DNA of 64,000 bases from Chaetoceros tenuissimus (GCA_021927905.1 BLLK01000075.1:558001-622000); one strand, 5' to 3'. Shown: positions 31,107 to 41,229, counted from the first letter of the stretch. Program-made: numbers and translations. Notes: generated from the sequence alone by a model not told the origin.

Positions 31107-32315
31107 TCAACTGAATGTGAATGGACAAGTATAGTTACTTTCAATAGTACCGGGCGAAGGATGATGATGAATGACGGATGCAACATCAAACGGCAGCTTG
31201 TTGGCCGCACGACAAGCCAAATTAAGTGACTCCGAATTTGGAAGAATCAAATGTTGATTCAATTTCAGTACAGAATCATAGATTGCCGTTGTAAATGATA
31301 ATTCTGAGACACTTGTTGTAGGGGTCAAAAGTTCCGTTTTATTTAATACCTCCGGTCGTATAGCAAAGAAATCAGTATGTATTTTGTATTCTGTCCATCC
31401 CTTGTAACGACAATTGATGAGTATTCCCTTGACTGATGTAATATTCTCTACTTTGAAGTTGAGGTTGTATTTATTCCATACATTGTATCTTGTCAAATCT
31501 TTGACGTTATGACCATCTAATATGATATCATATAAGAAAGTTTCATTGCGAATAATGACATCTGGGTTAAGACGGATGACCCAATCATAATTATCAAACC
31601 AACCATATCGGATTGCATCTTTCATAGCGTCCATAGCACCATCTTGTAGCATTCGTTCTCCATTACCAGAATGTAGCTGTTCCTTCACGTGCATCGTCAA
31701 GTCATGATTCAATTTTGATGAGTCAATATTTTGAATTGTATGATTGAAATGGTTATGTGTTGCATTCTTCATAAGATGGGTATATTGAAAAGTTTCTTGT
31801 AGTAATTGAATAGCATCTGTATCATTTCTATTCATATACACAAAGACATCAGAATTCTGTATCAGCCTTGAATGCTGAATGACTTGTCGCCAACATGATT
31901 TCAAATACCACTTGTGTAAATCTGATGCATGAGTAGTCATGAATAAGAGTACTCTTGGTCTCTTGATTGTTTGCAATTGTGTTTCATTATGAGAAGGAGA
32001 TTCTTTGTAAGAGTCATCGTCGAGATCATCACGAGTCGTCGCTTCGTGTATTTCTTTGTAGGTTGCATTCTCATCTATTACGAATGCGTCATCATCTTCT
32101 TCATTCTCGACTGTGTTGTTACTAGTAAATGAATATGATGGAAATGAGAATACGTTCCAACTCTCGACACTTGAGATTGACTTGAGAAAATCAGTTCGAG
32201 GCAACAAGTTCCTTAAGAAGCGTCCACGGAATATCTGAGTTTGAGATATTATGTACAGTGCAATTATTATAGATGAAAATGTTGCTTTCTTTGCTTTTGT
32301 ATGTCTACTCGTCAT
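31107..32315 (-). CDS. Type II membrane protein, glycosyltransferase-like
   Basis: 402 residues. A short cytoplasmic tail and one membrane segment (about 12-28, FSSIIIALYIISQTQIF) are followed by an acidic stem, then a globular domain from about 120. This has a first strand PRVLLFMTTHASDLHKW, DVFVYMNRND, and DWVIRLNPDVIIRNETF, which resembles the nucleotide-sugar-binding strand of Golgi glycosyltransferases. Many N-glycosylation sequons (NAT, NHT, NET, NYT) fit a lumenal location. Donor and acceptor are unknown. Confidence 0.5.
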   Translation of the reverse strand: MTSRHTKAKKATFSSIIIALYIISQTQIFRGRFLRNLLPRTDFLKSISSVESWNVFSFPSYSFTSNNTVENEEDDDAFVIDENATYKEIHEATTRDDLDDDSYKESPSHNETQLQTIKRPRVLLFMTTHASDLHKWYLKSCWRQVIQHSRLIQNSDVFVYMNRNDTDAIQLLQETFQYTHLMKNATHNHFNHTIQNIDSSKLNHDLTMHVKEQLHSGNGERMLQDGAMDAMKDAIRYGWFDNYDWVIRLNPDVIIRNETFLYDIILDGHNVKDLTRYNVWNKYNLNFKVENITSVKGILINCRYKGWTEYKIHTDFFAIRPEVLNKTELLTPTTSVSELSFTTAIYDSVLKLNQHLILPNSESLNLACRAANKLPFDVASVIHHHPSPGTIESNYTCPFTFS

Positions 32316-32510
32316 CTTTTAGATTTACATTTGCAAGAATTCAAATGAAGAAAGACTTATTTATCAGCATCAACTTTGTTGAACATAAACGTTTTCTATT
32401 TTTGGTGGTGTGGTGTTGGCGATAACTCGATCCTAAATTCTGATTTAGTCCCATGTAGAATGCCTTGTATTTGGATAAATTATCTGAAGAGCATTTTAAT
32501 TTCGAAAACA
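32316..32510. other. 3' flank of the interrupted HA gene (block A)
   Basis: From about 32405 this matches 46310-46400 (GTGTTGGCGATA, CCTAAATTCTGATTTAGTCC, TTGTATTTGGATAAATTATC), the 3' flank of the intact HA gene. It marks the edge of a duplicated block. Confidence 0.7.
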
Positions 32511-33127
32511 TTATTTCTTTATCCCTATTTTGGATTTTCTTGATCTAAGTCTTTTGCTGCGTCTTTTCACTGCAGTGTTCTTAGAAGCAACCCTTTTCTT
32601 GCTGCTTCTGTTGACTGGAGTATTCTTAGAAACAATTCTTTTCTTGCTGTGTCTTTTGACTGTGGTGTTTTTCCTCAGACTCCATTCAAAGCCAATGTTC
32701 TCAAGTTTTTTGACTTTTTCTTCAGTCATAGAGCTCTTTAATCCTTCTAGCATGCGTTTATATTGCCTTCGTTGTTTACTAACCCATCCACCAAGAGCTT
32801 TATTTCCCTCATCGATCGTTGACACATTGCAATGTCCATTTTGTGCCTTGTACTCTTTCAGCTGCTCAAGCCTTTCATTCCATATTTCACTATATTTGGA
32901 TTCTTTCACTTCCTCCTCTTCACTACTAGATGAATCTTCTTCGTCTTCTTCCCTAGCTATTTCCGAACTCATGATCATCAGAATATTCATCATGATCAGA
33001 ATATTCATCATCATCATTTACTTCCTCTTCTTCACTGTCAGCTGATTCACCGCGAAGCTGACGACGAGCTAGATCAACACCAACAAGGCGTTGATCACCG
33101 CAAGGTATTGTAGATAATATCTAGACA

Positions 33128-33551
33128 GGTAGTCCAGCGAATTTTCGCGCCATTTTTTCCAGTAATACGTACGATACACTCTCGAGCTAAAAACATGCGC
33201 GGCACCTGATGCGCTCATTCGAGTCAGGCAACACAACATTTTTCCAACGGAGAAAATTTGAGAAAGCAATTACACTACTAACGGATGTAAGCAATAACAC
33301 TATGTGCATATTTATGAAATACATGGCATAAATCATATGCTTATATTATTGCTATGGTCTTTTGTCTTTCAAGTTGTACTATTGTTATAGATTACATCCG
33401 TTAGTAGTGTACTTGCTTTCTCAAATTTTCTCCGTGGGAAAAATGTTGTTTTGCCTGACTCGAATGCCCTCGGAATGAACCTCAGTATGAACAGGTACGT
33501 ACGCATCAGGTGCCGCGCATGTTTTTGGCGCGAAACGGTCGCTGGACTACC
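33128..33551. repeat. Long foldback (inverted repeat) inside the transposon
   Basis: Arms 33128-33290 and 33392-33551 are reverse complements, apart from one indel block of about 35 bp private to each arm, around a spacer of about 100 bp. Paired stretches include GGTAGTCCAGCGA, AAAAACATGCGCGGCACC, ATTCGAGTCAGGCAA and GAGAAAATTTGAGAAAGCA. A transcript would form a long hairpin. Confidence 0.8.
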
Positions 33552-33762
33552 ACGGACGGCAAGAATTGGGGGGAAGCAACATCCCCGTAGACACGTACAA
33601 GTTATACCAGAATAAATGGCCTATTGCTTCATAGCCACCAATTTTTACACGATGTGAAAAATACAAGATGGGACTTAACTCGTTCAACTCAACGATAAAA
33701 AGTTAATTAACTTTCAAAATTTGATAGTTGCGAGTGCATAACTCGTCTGAAATGTATTATCT

Positions 33763-33830
33763 AGCGACGGCAAGCTGTACATGTATTCATTACTAACATA
33801 TCTGTATACTTGTGGCTCGCCGTCGCTGGA
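33763..33830. repeat. Short palindrome in the transposon
   Basis: AGCGACGGCAAGC on the left pairs with GCTCGCCGTCGCT on the right across about 35 bp. Part of the transposon interior. Confidence 0.5.
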
Positions 33831-34613
33831 TATTGACTATAAAAAATGTTATGGCTCACTGTGATAGCTGCTTCATGACGAAAGAAGGGTAAAAGAATTC
33901 GGTCTTTCAAGCTGTATGTATTGCAACTTCAATTTGCTAAATACAGGTACCAATTGATCATGTAGGGAATATCCATCGCTCATATGATTACAGTTTTAGT
34001 ATTAGGTTGTAGAAAAACAAATATGATTACTATATATCATTCCATGATTTAGGAACTCCTCTAGCGGCCGCCCAATGAGTCTATTCAGAAACAAAAGACT
34101 ACTTTGAAAGCTTTTACAAATGCAAAGGAGACAGAATAGTTGATGAATATGGTTAAGCCGAAAGAATATGATTGAATTCAAAATAGTTACCAGCAAGATC
34201 AAGTTTCTTGACATCACAAGCAAAGGCGTAAATATTCGTTTCTCTTCTGGCACTCTTGGAGAAAACGGCAAAGACAACTGCAGCATATACAAACAAAATT
34301 GTTGCAGCAAATAAAATTCTATCTAATACGAGAATAAAAAATCTTCATTCAACTTTGTTTAACATCTTTGTAAATTAAGTAAACCAAAACTATGTATTGC
34401 ACTCGTCTGTTGTTGAATGAACTTGCTCGCCACCATTTTATATTACAACAAAGTTGAACATTTTCGAAATTGCAAATAGATATTATTGAATTTTTGCGTT
34501 ACATATGCTTTAGAGATGGAAAAATGAGAAACAACATGAGGAAACAGAACGAAATGGTGAGCTATTGAAAATCAAAGAAATTAACAATGAAACGACATTG
34601 TACAATGTGACGG

Positions 34614-34660
34614 ATAAATGGCCTAAATATCGTCAAATAGAGATATTTTAGCCCATTTAT
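34614..34660. repeat. Hairpin in the transposon
   Basis: ATAAATGG.CTAAATATC pairs with GATATTTTAG.CCATTTAT around a nine-base loop, a stem of about 18 bp with one or two mismatches. Confidence 0.6.
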
Positions 34661-34705
34661 TGGGGGATTTAGCTTTGTTAGGAGATGTAACGGCTTGCCG
34701 TCCGT

Positions 34706-34765
34706 GTACCTGTCGGTGAAGGTGGTGGATAGCTGGGAAGGTGGAGAATAGCTGGAAACCAGCTA
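34706..34765. repeat. Inverted internal copy of the transposon's right subterminal region
   Basis: Reads CCTGTCGGTGAAGGTGGTGG and ATAGCTGGGAA, ATAGCTGG; the reverse complement of 36225-36285 reads GACAGGTAGGGTAGCGGTGG, ATAGCTGG, ATAGCTGGGAAG. It may be the end of a second element nested in the first. Confidence 0.55.
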
Positions 34766-36462
34766 TTTCCCTCCAGTTCCTCTCTTTTTATTGTCAAAAA
34801 CTAATTTAGATGGTACACATAAGTTTCTGTTCCGTTGTGTCTTGTAAAAGATCTTATCCTCCAACGGCTGCTTTATTATTTCCACATCTCCTATTCAACC
34901 AATTATATTATATGTAGCTTTGCGTCAGCGAATGTTGACCAAATGAATAGTTAGTGACTGTTGGTGACTTCTGACCTCACTAAGCGGCATGTTCGGTACC
35001 CAGGCATATCCCCGCGATAGTGTATATGCGTCGTAATGGGTATGATAGGTTGGCGGATGCGATGTCGATAGTGGATTCTCTTTGTTTTGCTTTTACCATT
35101 TCACTACCATCAATCTTTTGTGAACGATAGAGTGATTTCATATATGAAATAGGAGCTCCTGTCCCCCTTTTGTTTCTCTAGGAATCCACTTGAGTTATAC
35201 GTACATAAAGAGATAGACACACTTTGACGGCATGAAGCTCCAGATAGACGTATGGATACGCTTAATTTCATGAGAGATATGCATGCTTGGATGACATGAA
35301 GTTACAGCTACACATATAAATAGGCTATGAAAACACATGGCTAGACAAGGAACGAGAAGAGCTACTCAGCAGATATATTGTTACAATTATTGGATTCTAA
35401 ATTGATTACACGTCGACCACAGGCTATTTCAAGATATATTTGAATAAGGAAAAGAGCATAAGACACATGTATAGCTATAGATGGACTTGAATATCGGTGA
35501 AATATTTCTTGCTCTGATCGCAATGCGCTCTAGTTACATGGAAAGGTGTAGATTGATGAGGTATAAATACGGATTTGGATTGTAACATCAAGTCACAAAA
35601 TTGCATTTGAAATGCTAGTGATCCCGAGCTAAAGGTGAAGAATCTTGTGGAGTATCTTTTTGATCATAATAAGTTAGAGGACTTTGTGAATAGTTTCGAA
35701 GGTGTAGATGGGTCTTTCAAGCCGAACAGCTTTGCTTCGAGGGCTTCTAATGGTTCTTTTCGTGGAAAGTACCTGCTTGGGAATGGGCTTCCTCAGAAGA
35801 TTTCGAAGAATGTTCTCTATTTGACTATGTTTATTCTGGAGATTTCATCGAGAAAAAGTGTACCAACTAGTTTTGGTTTTATGCTTATTGGGGTTCAAAG
35901 AGTACGCTGTATGCAGTTTCAAAACTGGATGGATGACAAAGGATGGACTATGGTCCAGGGATGATTTGTTGCTTTACGCAGCTCAAGATAGCCTCATGTC
36001 AATACCAATTGTATATCACAAGAGAAGCTGGAGTCCGACCAAGGTAGCAATGGTATTAGTATGCAAGGGTAGCAATGGAGATCGATTAGAAATAGCAATA
36101 GAAGTAGAAGAAGTAAGGAAGAATAAGTAGTAAACTTCTATTTGCACATCTGTCCGTTGTAAGTTGCCGTTGATATTTAATACATAAGATTCACATAGAA
36201 TTAGCCAGTCAATGTCCTGGGACTGACTTCCCAGCTATTTCCCACCCGTTCCAGCTATCACCCACCGCTACCCTACCTGTCTCTATTTATCTAAGTACCT
36301 TGGATCACCGTAGACCGTCTTCCAAGTGTAATTCATTTGGCTTTGCTTCTATCACAGCTGCTTCTCTTCTCAAACATAAATAATGAGGTAAGACTTGTAC
36401 ATATGTATTTCAATGGTTAGTTGTCACCTCAACTAGTGTTCTTTCAATAAGATAGCATCATG

Positions 36463-36959
36463 TACCGTCATATTGAAAATTCCACGTGCAGAGGAAAGGA
36501 TGGAGAAAAGATAGAGAATTTCCGGAAATTGTTTCTAGACCCGTTTTTCACGCTCTTTCTGCTGAATCTGGCAGAAAAAGCAACAGAAACGATACAAAAA
36601 AGATATTAACGATCTAAATCTCCTTAAAATGGACAAAAGCTATCTTTGACGGCCGTCAATCTATCCGTGGTGTTCGTTGCGGCAATACTAGACATCCAGC
36701 ATAAATGTCTGAGAAATTCTGATTTTGGACAGATTGACATGCGATTCCCACAAAAATAAATTAGAGCCCGAAAATGCATTGCAACGCCTACTAGTGTTGG
36801 AATATCAAAAACTAGGTTTTCATTTTAATTCGGCGGGTGCAGCCCATTGTTGTGCACCCGCCGATCAAAAATGAAGTCCAACGGACATCGAGAAAAAAAG
36901 TAGTAGAAGTTGCAAAATGGCCTAAATTTCGTGCACGGGGAATTTTCAATATGACGGTA
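36463..36959. mobile_element. 497-bp MITE with 5-bp target duplication
   Basis: Inverted termini of about 27 bp with one mismatch, beginning TACCGTCATATTGAAAATTC at both ends. The target duplication TCATG lies at 36458-36462 and 36960-36964; the sister locus at about 48470 has a single GCATCATG there. No coding capacity. An 11-bp perfect stem (CGGCGGGTGCA / TGCACCCGCCG) lies at 36831-36863. Superfamily not assigned. It sits about 127 bp upstream of the dead HA gene's start. Confidence 0.85.
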
Positions 36960-37074
36960 TCATGTGGCTGACGATGAAAGTTTCTTGTTTCTTCTTGCCG
37001 CTGATCGCTGTTTGATGCTAGTAAGGATCATAACCTATTCCATGTGTTTATTTGCATGTTTACTCTTCATTCGA

Positions 37075-37330
37075 GGAATAGCTTTGATGGATCGATCAAC
37101 CTGTCAATTTAGGTAATCCTTCGGAATATACTGTTGCTGAATTTGCAACCTATATTAAGAATTTGACTAATAGTCAAAGTAAAATTACATTCTTGGAGCA
37201 TTCACAAGATGATCCTACTCAGCGCAAACCTGATATTCATGTCGCCAAGAGAGAACTTGATTGGGAGCCTGTTGTGCCTGTGGAAGAAGGCCTGAAAAAA
37301 ACAATCGAATATTTTCAAAATGTGTTATAA
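37075..37330 (+). pseudogene. C-terminal fragment of UDP-xylose synthase (UDP-glucuronate decarboxylase)
   Basis: From 37100 to the stop at 37328-37330 the plus strand reads PVNLGNPSEYTVAEF, then DDPTQRKPDIHVAKRELDWEP and VEEGLKKTIEYF, the well-conserved C-terminus of UDP-xylose synthase (SDR-family UDP-glucuronate decarboxylase). Just upstream, GIALMD in another frame matches the preceding conserved segment, so a frame shift separates the two. No N-terminal Rossmann part is present in the window. It is an orphan gene fragment beside the edge of duplicated HA block A. Confidence 0.75.
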
Positions 37331-37442
37331 AAATTATCTGGTGAGATTATACCCACTGGACCTGCAAAACCAAAGGGTGGGAATTAATGATGAAAACAAA
37401 CACACAGAAATAAATAATATATTATATAATTTAACGGATATT

Positions 37443-38636
37443 TTAACATTCTGTAATAGTGTCATTTGCTAAAGTCCCCATGTATCTCCCGTTGATTGTA
37501 CTGATTGATTTCCTCAATGGAAGTAGAAGTTCTGCTTCGTGACGAGTCAAAGGTTTTGCCAATAGCGCAGCCCAAAGCCTTTCTATAAAATGTTCAACAA
37601 CACTCATTTTTGGCCCATCTGATAGAATCTTTTCAATCCTGGATATAATTGGTTTCAACTTTGGGTTTGCATACAACTGAGTTGCTGGTAGAGCGAAACT
37701 TCCACCATAACACACTTCAGTGAGAATTTCATTCGGAAAAGACCAGTCAAAATCACCAAATTCACGTGTTGTGAAATCCTGGATATTTTTATAACCTGCA
37801 GAATTAAAATCATTCAGAGACCATGTATTGTCCCCATGTCTTCTATAATTCACCTTTTTAAAATCTTTGAGAAGACTAGTATCGTGGAAGACAGACATGT
37901 CACATGCTGGCTTGACTCCACAAACAAACTGTCCATTGGATGCAACTTGTAGCATTTCTTGAAATGTCCGATAACGTCCCAGTTGGTGACAGGTCTTGGT
38001 AGTTCTAGGAGTATCTTTGAGAAAGAACAATATAGAATTGGCTGAACTCTCTAAGCTTTCTCTCACCATGTATTCATTTATGAAGTTAGCGATTGCAATA
38101 TCACAACCGCCTTTGTTGGGAAGGTTCTTTACTTGCACCTTTTTCACATTTTGGATGGAATCAAACTTTATTTTTTGAATCATATCTTGATTTCCACATT
38201 TTGATAGAAATGTAATGATGATGTTGCTCTGACTTGGTATCCCATTTGCAATCGCTTGTTTCAGCCAATATAGATCTGAATTACAATATGCAACTGCGAT
38301 CTCAATCGTTTTCGCGTTTTCCGTCCGTACATGAATATCCCTGTTGTCCATGTTCCCCTTTAGTAATCTTGATTCGCTCAAAAGTGCGTCTACATCTTGA
38401 TAAAAGTAGCCGTCATCCAACTGGATTTCGTGTAGATTTTTTCTCAACGATTCCCCTGACCACAGTTCCAGAATTTGTGGAGGTATTGGCACTTTGTTGC
38501 TACGATATATATAGGGAACAAACAGTTTAGCTACCAAAACCCACATTGTCATGATAACAAGCAGCAGTGTGAATACATGTACATGTTTCCTCGAGATCAA
38601 TATTGATTGAAAGGGATGTTTTCTTTGGAAGCGCAT
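37443..38636 (-). CDS. Type II membrane protein, DUF3431-like
   Basis: 397 residues. A basic tail and one membrane segment (about 20-42, VFTLLLVIMTMWVLVAKLFV) are followed by a lumenal domain. Features that recall the DUF3431 glycosyltransferase-like family are an IAVAYCNSDLYWLKQAI strand, VKNLPNKGGCDIAIANFI, SILFFLKDTPR, and a late YGGSFALPATQLY. A Golgi role in glycan synthesis is likely by analogy; substrate unknown. Its promoter side carries an old LTR candidate and, beyond it, the young retrotransposon. Confidence 0.55.
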   Translation of the reverse strand: MRFQRKHPFQSILISRKHVHVFTLLLVIMTMWVLVAKLFVPYIYRSNKVPIPPQILELWSGESLRKNLHEIQLDDGYFYQDVDALLSESRLLKGNMDNRDIHVRTENAKTIEIAVAYCNSDLYWLKQAIANGIPSQSNIIITFLSKCGNQDMIQKIKFDSIQNVKKVQVKNLPNKGGCDIAIANFINEYMVRESLESSANSILFFLKDTPRTTKTCHQLGRYRTFQEMLQVASNGQFVCGVKPACDMSVFHDTSLLKDFKKVNYRRHGDNTWSLNDFNSAGYKNIQDFTTREFGDFDWSFPNEILTEVCYGGSFALPATQLYANPKLKPIISRIEKILSDGPKMSVVEHFIERLWAALLAKPLTRHEAELLLPLRKSISTINGRYMGTLANDTITEC

Positions 38637-38829
38637 GAAGATTTATGTTTTATTGTGTATTTTGTATCTATTTTGTAATTTTTATTTTGTATGTTGAAAT
38701 CATCGCATCATGATGCCAAGCAGGTTTTCAGAGAGAGAGATGAAGATGAAAAAGATGTGGTGTGATGAAAGAGAAGTAATAAAAAAGTAGTACTGTACTG
38801 TACTGTACCGTTTGAATCTTACCGTGAGT
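38637..38829. other. Promoter side of the 37443 gene
   Basis: AT-rich, with GAGAGAGAGATGAAGATGAAAAAGATG-like purine runs near 38730 and a GTACTGTACTGTACTGTACC run at about 38791. No gene. Confidence 0.4.
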
Positions 38830-39002
38830 AATATATCTTCTAAGAAAAGAGTCTGATAGTAGTAGTATTCTGATATTCAAAGTTATTATGATTACATGTA
38901 TATCTAATTGTTCTTCTTCTGTGTGATGGGAGTGTTCTCACTCTGTGATTGTTCTTCCATGACGCGCCACACATTATCCGTGTATGTACAGTGGGATTTA
39001 AA
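38830..39002 (-). mobile_element. Candidate old LTR, interrupted at its edge by the young copia element
   Basis: Read on the minus strand from 39002 this begins AAATCCCACTGT, very like the start of the young element's LTR (AAAATCCCACTGT). It would be the terminal repeat of the older minus-strand copia copy whose coding end lies at 46109-46303. The left edge is a guess. Confidence 0.4.
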
Positions 39003-39154
39003 TGAGAAAATCCCACTGTTAGGTTGGTAGATTATGAGAACCCGAATTCTTCACCCGAATTCTGTTGGAGAATTCTTCTATGTTTTTGATCAGAACTTTA
39101 TATATTTTACATAACATAATTCTTATTTTGATACGAAACAACTCTATCTTTTCA
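39003..39154 (+). repeat. 5' LTR of the young copia element
   Basis: 152 bp, starting TGAGAAAATCCCACTG and ending TATCTTTTCA. Together with the last host bases it forms a palindrome (CAGTGGGATTT / AAATCCCACTG). Confidence 0.85.
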
Positions 39155-39564
39155 GTTTATCAATACCCAATAGCTCTAACCAAGAAAGAAATTTATGTAA
39201 GTGAATTTTTGTTTGACTAGTGACAGTTTGGTGTGATTATACCTCGCATGCTGCTTCGGCCTCTGCAATGAAGGTGCACAAACTGATGACATATCAAACG
39301 AGGTCCGAATATGAAACGGATAATGGAAAGTACTTGTGTTATACAACACAGTACACCTCGGCTCACGGATGGAAAGAACCTCTCTATTTAAACCTTATGT
39401 TTATAGAGAGCCCAACCAATAGCTTAGAACTCAGTCTGATCAACTGGAGTTATGGTTGGGAGCTCAGCAGAAGCCTATGGAGCAAGTAACCGTGTGAGCA
39501 TTCCTATGGAATGAAATCAAAATATTTTGCTAATAAAATTTTCCAAATTTACCAAATAAATAGA

Positions 39565-41229
39565 ATGGACGATGTTCCAACTTTCACTGCATTTGTGCAA
39601 AATGTTCTAGGCGTAGCCGTTGTAAGAGCTCGCACTGAACTTGTTGCTTATATTCCAACATTTAGAAGATTGATGACAATCTCAGAAGAAGACATTGATA
39701 GATTCATTTCACAAGTCCATTCTTCCAACTCTGGTCGCGCTGCTGCTCAGCGTATTGTCTATGGGCCTGCTTTGGCTGCGAATCTTAAGGCATTATCTTT
39801 CACTCTTAAAGATAGAGCAAACTGTAATGCTCTCTACGATGCTGCAGGTCTTGCTGCCTTGGATCAAGCCCAGTTAGCTCTCATGCAGAATTATCGTGAC
39901 CAAGCACTACAAGATAAAGATAATGATGATGCTGTAACTCTACCAGATATCGATGTGCCAAAGTTTACTACAGACAATTATGATGATTTTATGGCTAAAT
40001 TCCTAACTGTCATCTCACGTACAAAAGGTGTATATGGCATATCTATCGATTACATTACTCGTCAAGCTGATGGAAATTTCAATGACATTCATCCAACTCG
40101 AAAGTTGAAGATGATAGCATGTTTGTCCAGAAGAGGTCCGAAATTCCAAGAAGACTCCAAGACTCTCTTTGGCTTGTACCTCCAGTACATTGGTACAACA
40201 GGACATGGAGCAAATCTCGTGAAACAGTTTCAACCTCGTCATCAAGGCTTTAATTTGCACTTTGCTTTTGTTAACCACTTTGCAAATGCTACACACCTTC
40301 AAAACAAAGCAGCTCAAGCTGCAACAGACTTGACTAAACTGAATTACTCTGGAGATAAGATGCGCTTCAAAATGGAAGATTATTATAATCGTATGACACA
40401 GTGTTTTAATGACTTAGCAAATGGTGGTGCCCAGTATGCTTTGAATGATCACCAGAAGATCCAGGCCTTCTGTCAGGGATTGAAGAATGCAACTGCGGTC
40501 AGATACCATGTGGATGCAAAGCAGGCATGGGATGCCATCCAAGGACCAAAAGATTTCGATACCTATTACAATTTGTTCTCGTCTAAACTTCAACAATACC
40601 GTACTTTGATAGGAGATGGATCACATACCGACAATAGACGAATCAATAATGTTGATACAGGAGGTAGAGGCAGAGGACGTGGTGGACGATTTGGAAGAGG
40701 AGGTGGTAGAGGTCGTGGTCGTGGACGTGGTAGAGGTAGAGGCTCTTACCACAATAACAATCCTTACCACAATTCCTCAGGTCTTCCTAACTTTACTGCA
40801 GAGGCTAGGAACTACCCTCAAGAGATGTTTTCCAAGATGTCCAAAATGCAGAAGGCTGCTGTACAACAAGCGAAAATCGATAATGGATGGAAAGATGGCC
40901 GTACACCACCTGATGGCTTTACTGTAAATGGTGACGGTTATGCCATTCCTTCCCCGAGCATTGTTGCTGCGATTCAGTCTCAAATGAATATTAGACAGTT
41001 CCAGCAGGTACAGACCCCTGGTGCTGGTACACCACTTCCACCACCACCACCGCCTCCGCCAGCTGCTCCTCCTATTCCTGGAACCATCACTACCAATAAT
41101 GCAGGTCAAGCTTTTGGCTCGTCTGCATCAAGGGGAGGAAATGGTGATGCTTCTAGTATTATTTCTACTGTCAATGGTCGGGCATACAATGGACATGTGT
41201 ATGATGCGAACGGTAATAGAATCTCCTGA
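39565..41229 (+). CDS. gag-like protein of the copia element
   Basis: 554 residues. A helical, capsid-like N-terminal two-thirds is followed by an RGG-rich stretch (GGRGRGRGGRFGRGG, about 375-405) in place of an obvious CCHC zinc knuckle, suggesting RNA binding through arginines, and by a polyproline tract (PLPPPPPPPPAAPP) near the C-terminus. It directly precedes pol. I prefer the Met at 39565 (MDDVPTF) to one 18 codons upstream. Confidence 0.75.
   Translation: MDDVPTFTAFVQNVLGVAVVRARTELVAYIPTFRRLMTISEEDIDRFISQVHSSNSGRAAAQRIVYGPALAANLKALSFTLKDRANCNALYDAAGLAALDQAQLALMQNYRDQALQDKDNDDAVTLPDIDVPKFTTDNYDDFMAKFLTVISRTKGVYGISIDYITRQADGNFNDIHPTRKLKMIACLSRRGPKFQEDSKTLFGLYLQYIGTTGHGANLVKQFQPRHQGFNLHFAFVNHFANATHLQNKAAQAATDLTKLNYSGDKMRFKMEDYYNRMTQCFNDLANGGAQYALNDHQKIQAFCQGLKNATAVRYHVDAKQAWDAIQGPKDFDTYYNLFSSKLQQYRTLIGDGSHTDNRRINNVDTGGRGRGRGGRFGRGGGRGRGRGRGRGRGSYHNNNPYHNSSGLPNFTAEARNYPQEMFSKMSKMQKAAVQQAKIDNGWKDGRTPPDGFTVNGDGYAIPSPSIVAAIQSQMNIRQFQQVQTPGAGTPLPPPPPPPPAAPPIPGTITTNNAGQAFGSSASRGGNGDASSIISTVNGRAYNGHVYDANGNRIS

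Larger units (their letters stand above)
33101..36302. mobile_element. Non-autonomous DNA transposon with 8-bp target duplication (hAT-like)
   Basis: 3202 bp. The target duplication GATCACCG occurs at 33093-33100 and 36303-36310; the intact sister gene has a single GATCGCCG at this point. The terminal inverted repeats are about 30 bp: both ends begin CAAGGTA and continue to GACAGGTAG (33101-33132; 36302-36273 reversed). An 8-bp duplication is typical of the hAT superfamily. No transposase frame is present; the longest frames inside (34002-34310, 35635-35964, 35858-36130) show no known domain. Internal structures include a foldback at 33128-33551 and an inverted copy of the right subterminal region at 34706-34765. 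Confidence 0.8.
32511..36336 (-). pseudogene. HA-repeat gene, contracted and interrupted by a DNA transposon
   Basis: Sister of the intact gene at 46508-48355. Reading on the minus strand, the start and first eleven codons (MNYTWKTVYGD) lie at 36336-36303. A transposon then occupies 33101-36302, and the gene resumes at 33100 with the counterpart of QRLVDLARQLRG and the acidic SSSEEEEVKES linker. Only one HA repeat remains (WNERLEQLKEYKAQNGHCNV...IGFEW), against seven in the sister, followed by a basic tail with the unit KRHSKKR/KRRSKR. The acidic linker has also lost its frame. The insertion alone would abolish a full-length product. Confidence 0.85.

Noticed and set aside
32530-33045. 171-codon plus-strand frame
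   Set aside because: Antisense to the HA pseudogene; its hydrophobic look comes from reversed Lys/Glu codons.
35635-36130. Two overlapping frames in the DNA transposon as a transposase
   Set aside because: They are short and lack a DDE/DDD or RNase H-like catalytic pattern, a BED finger or a hAT dimerisation motif.
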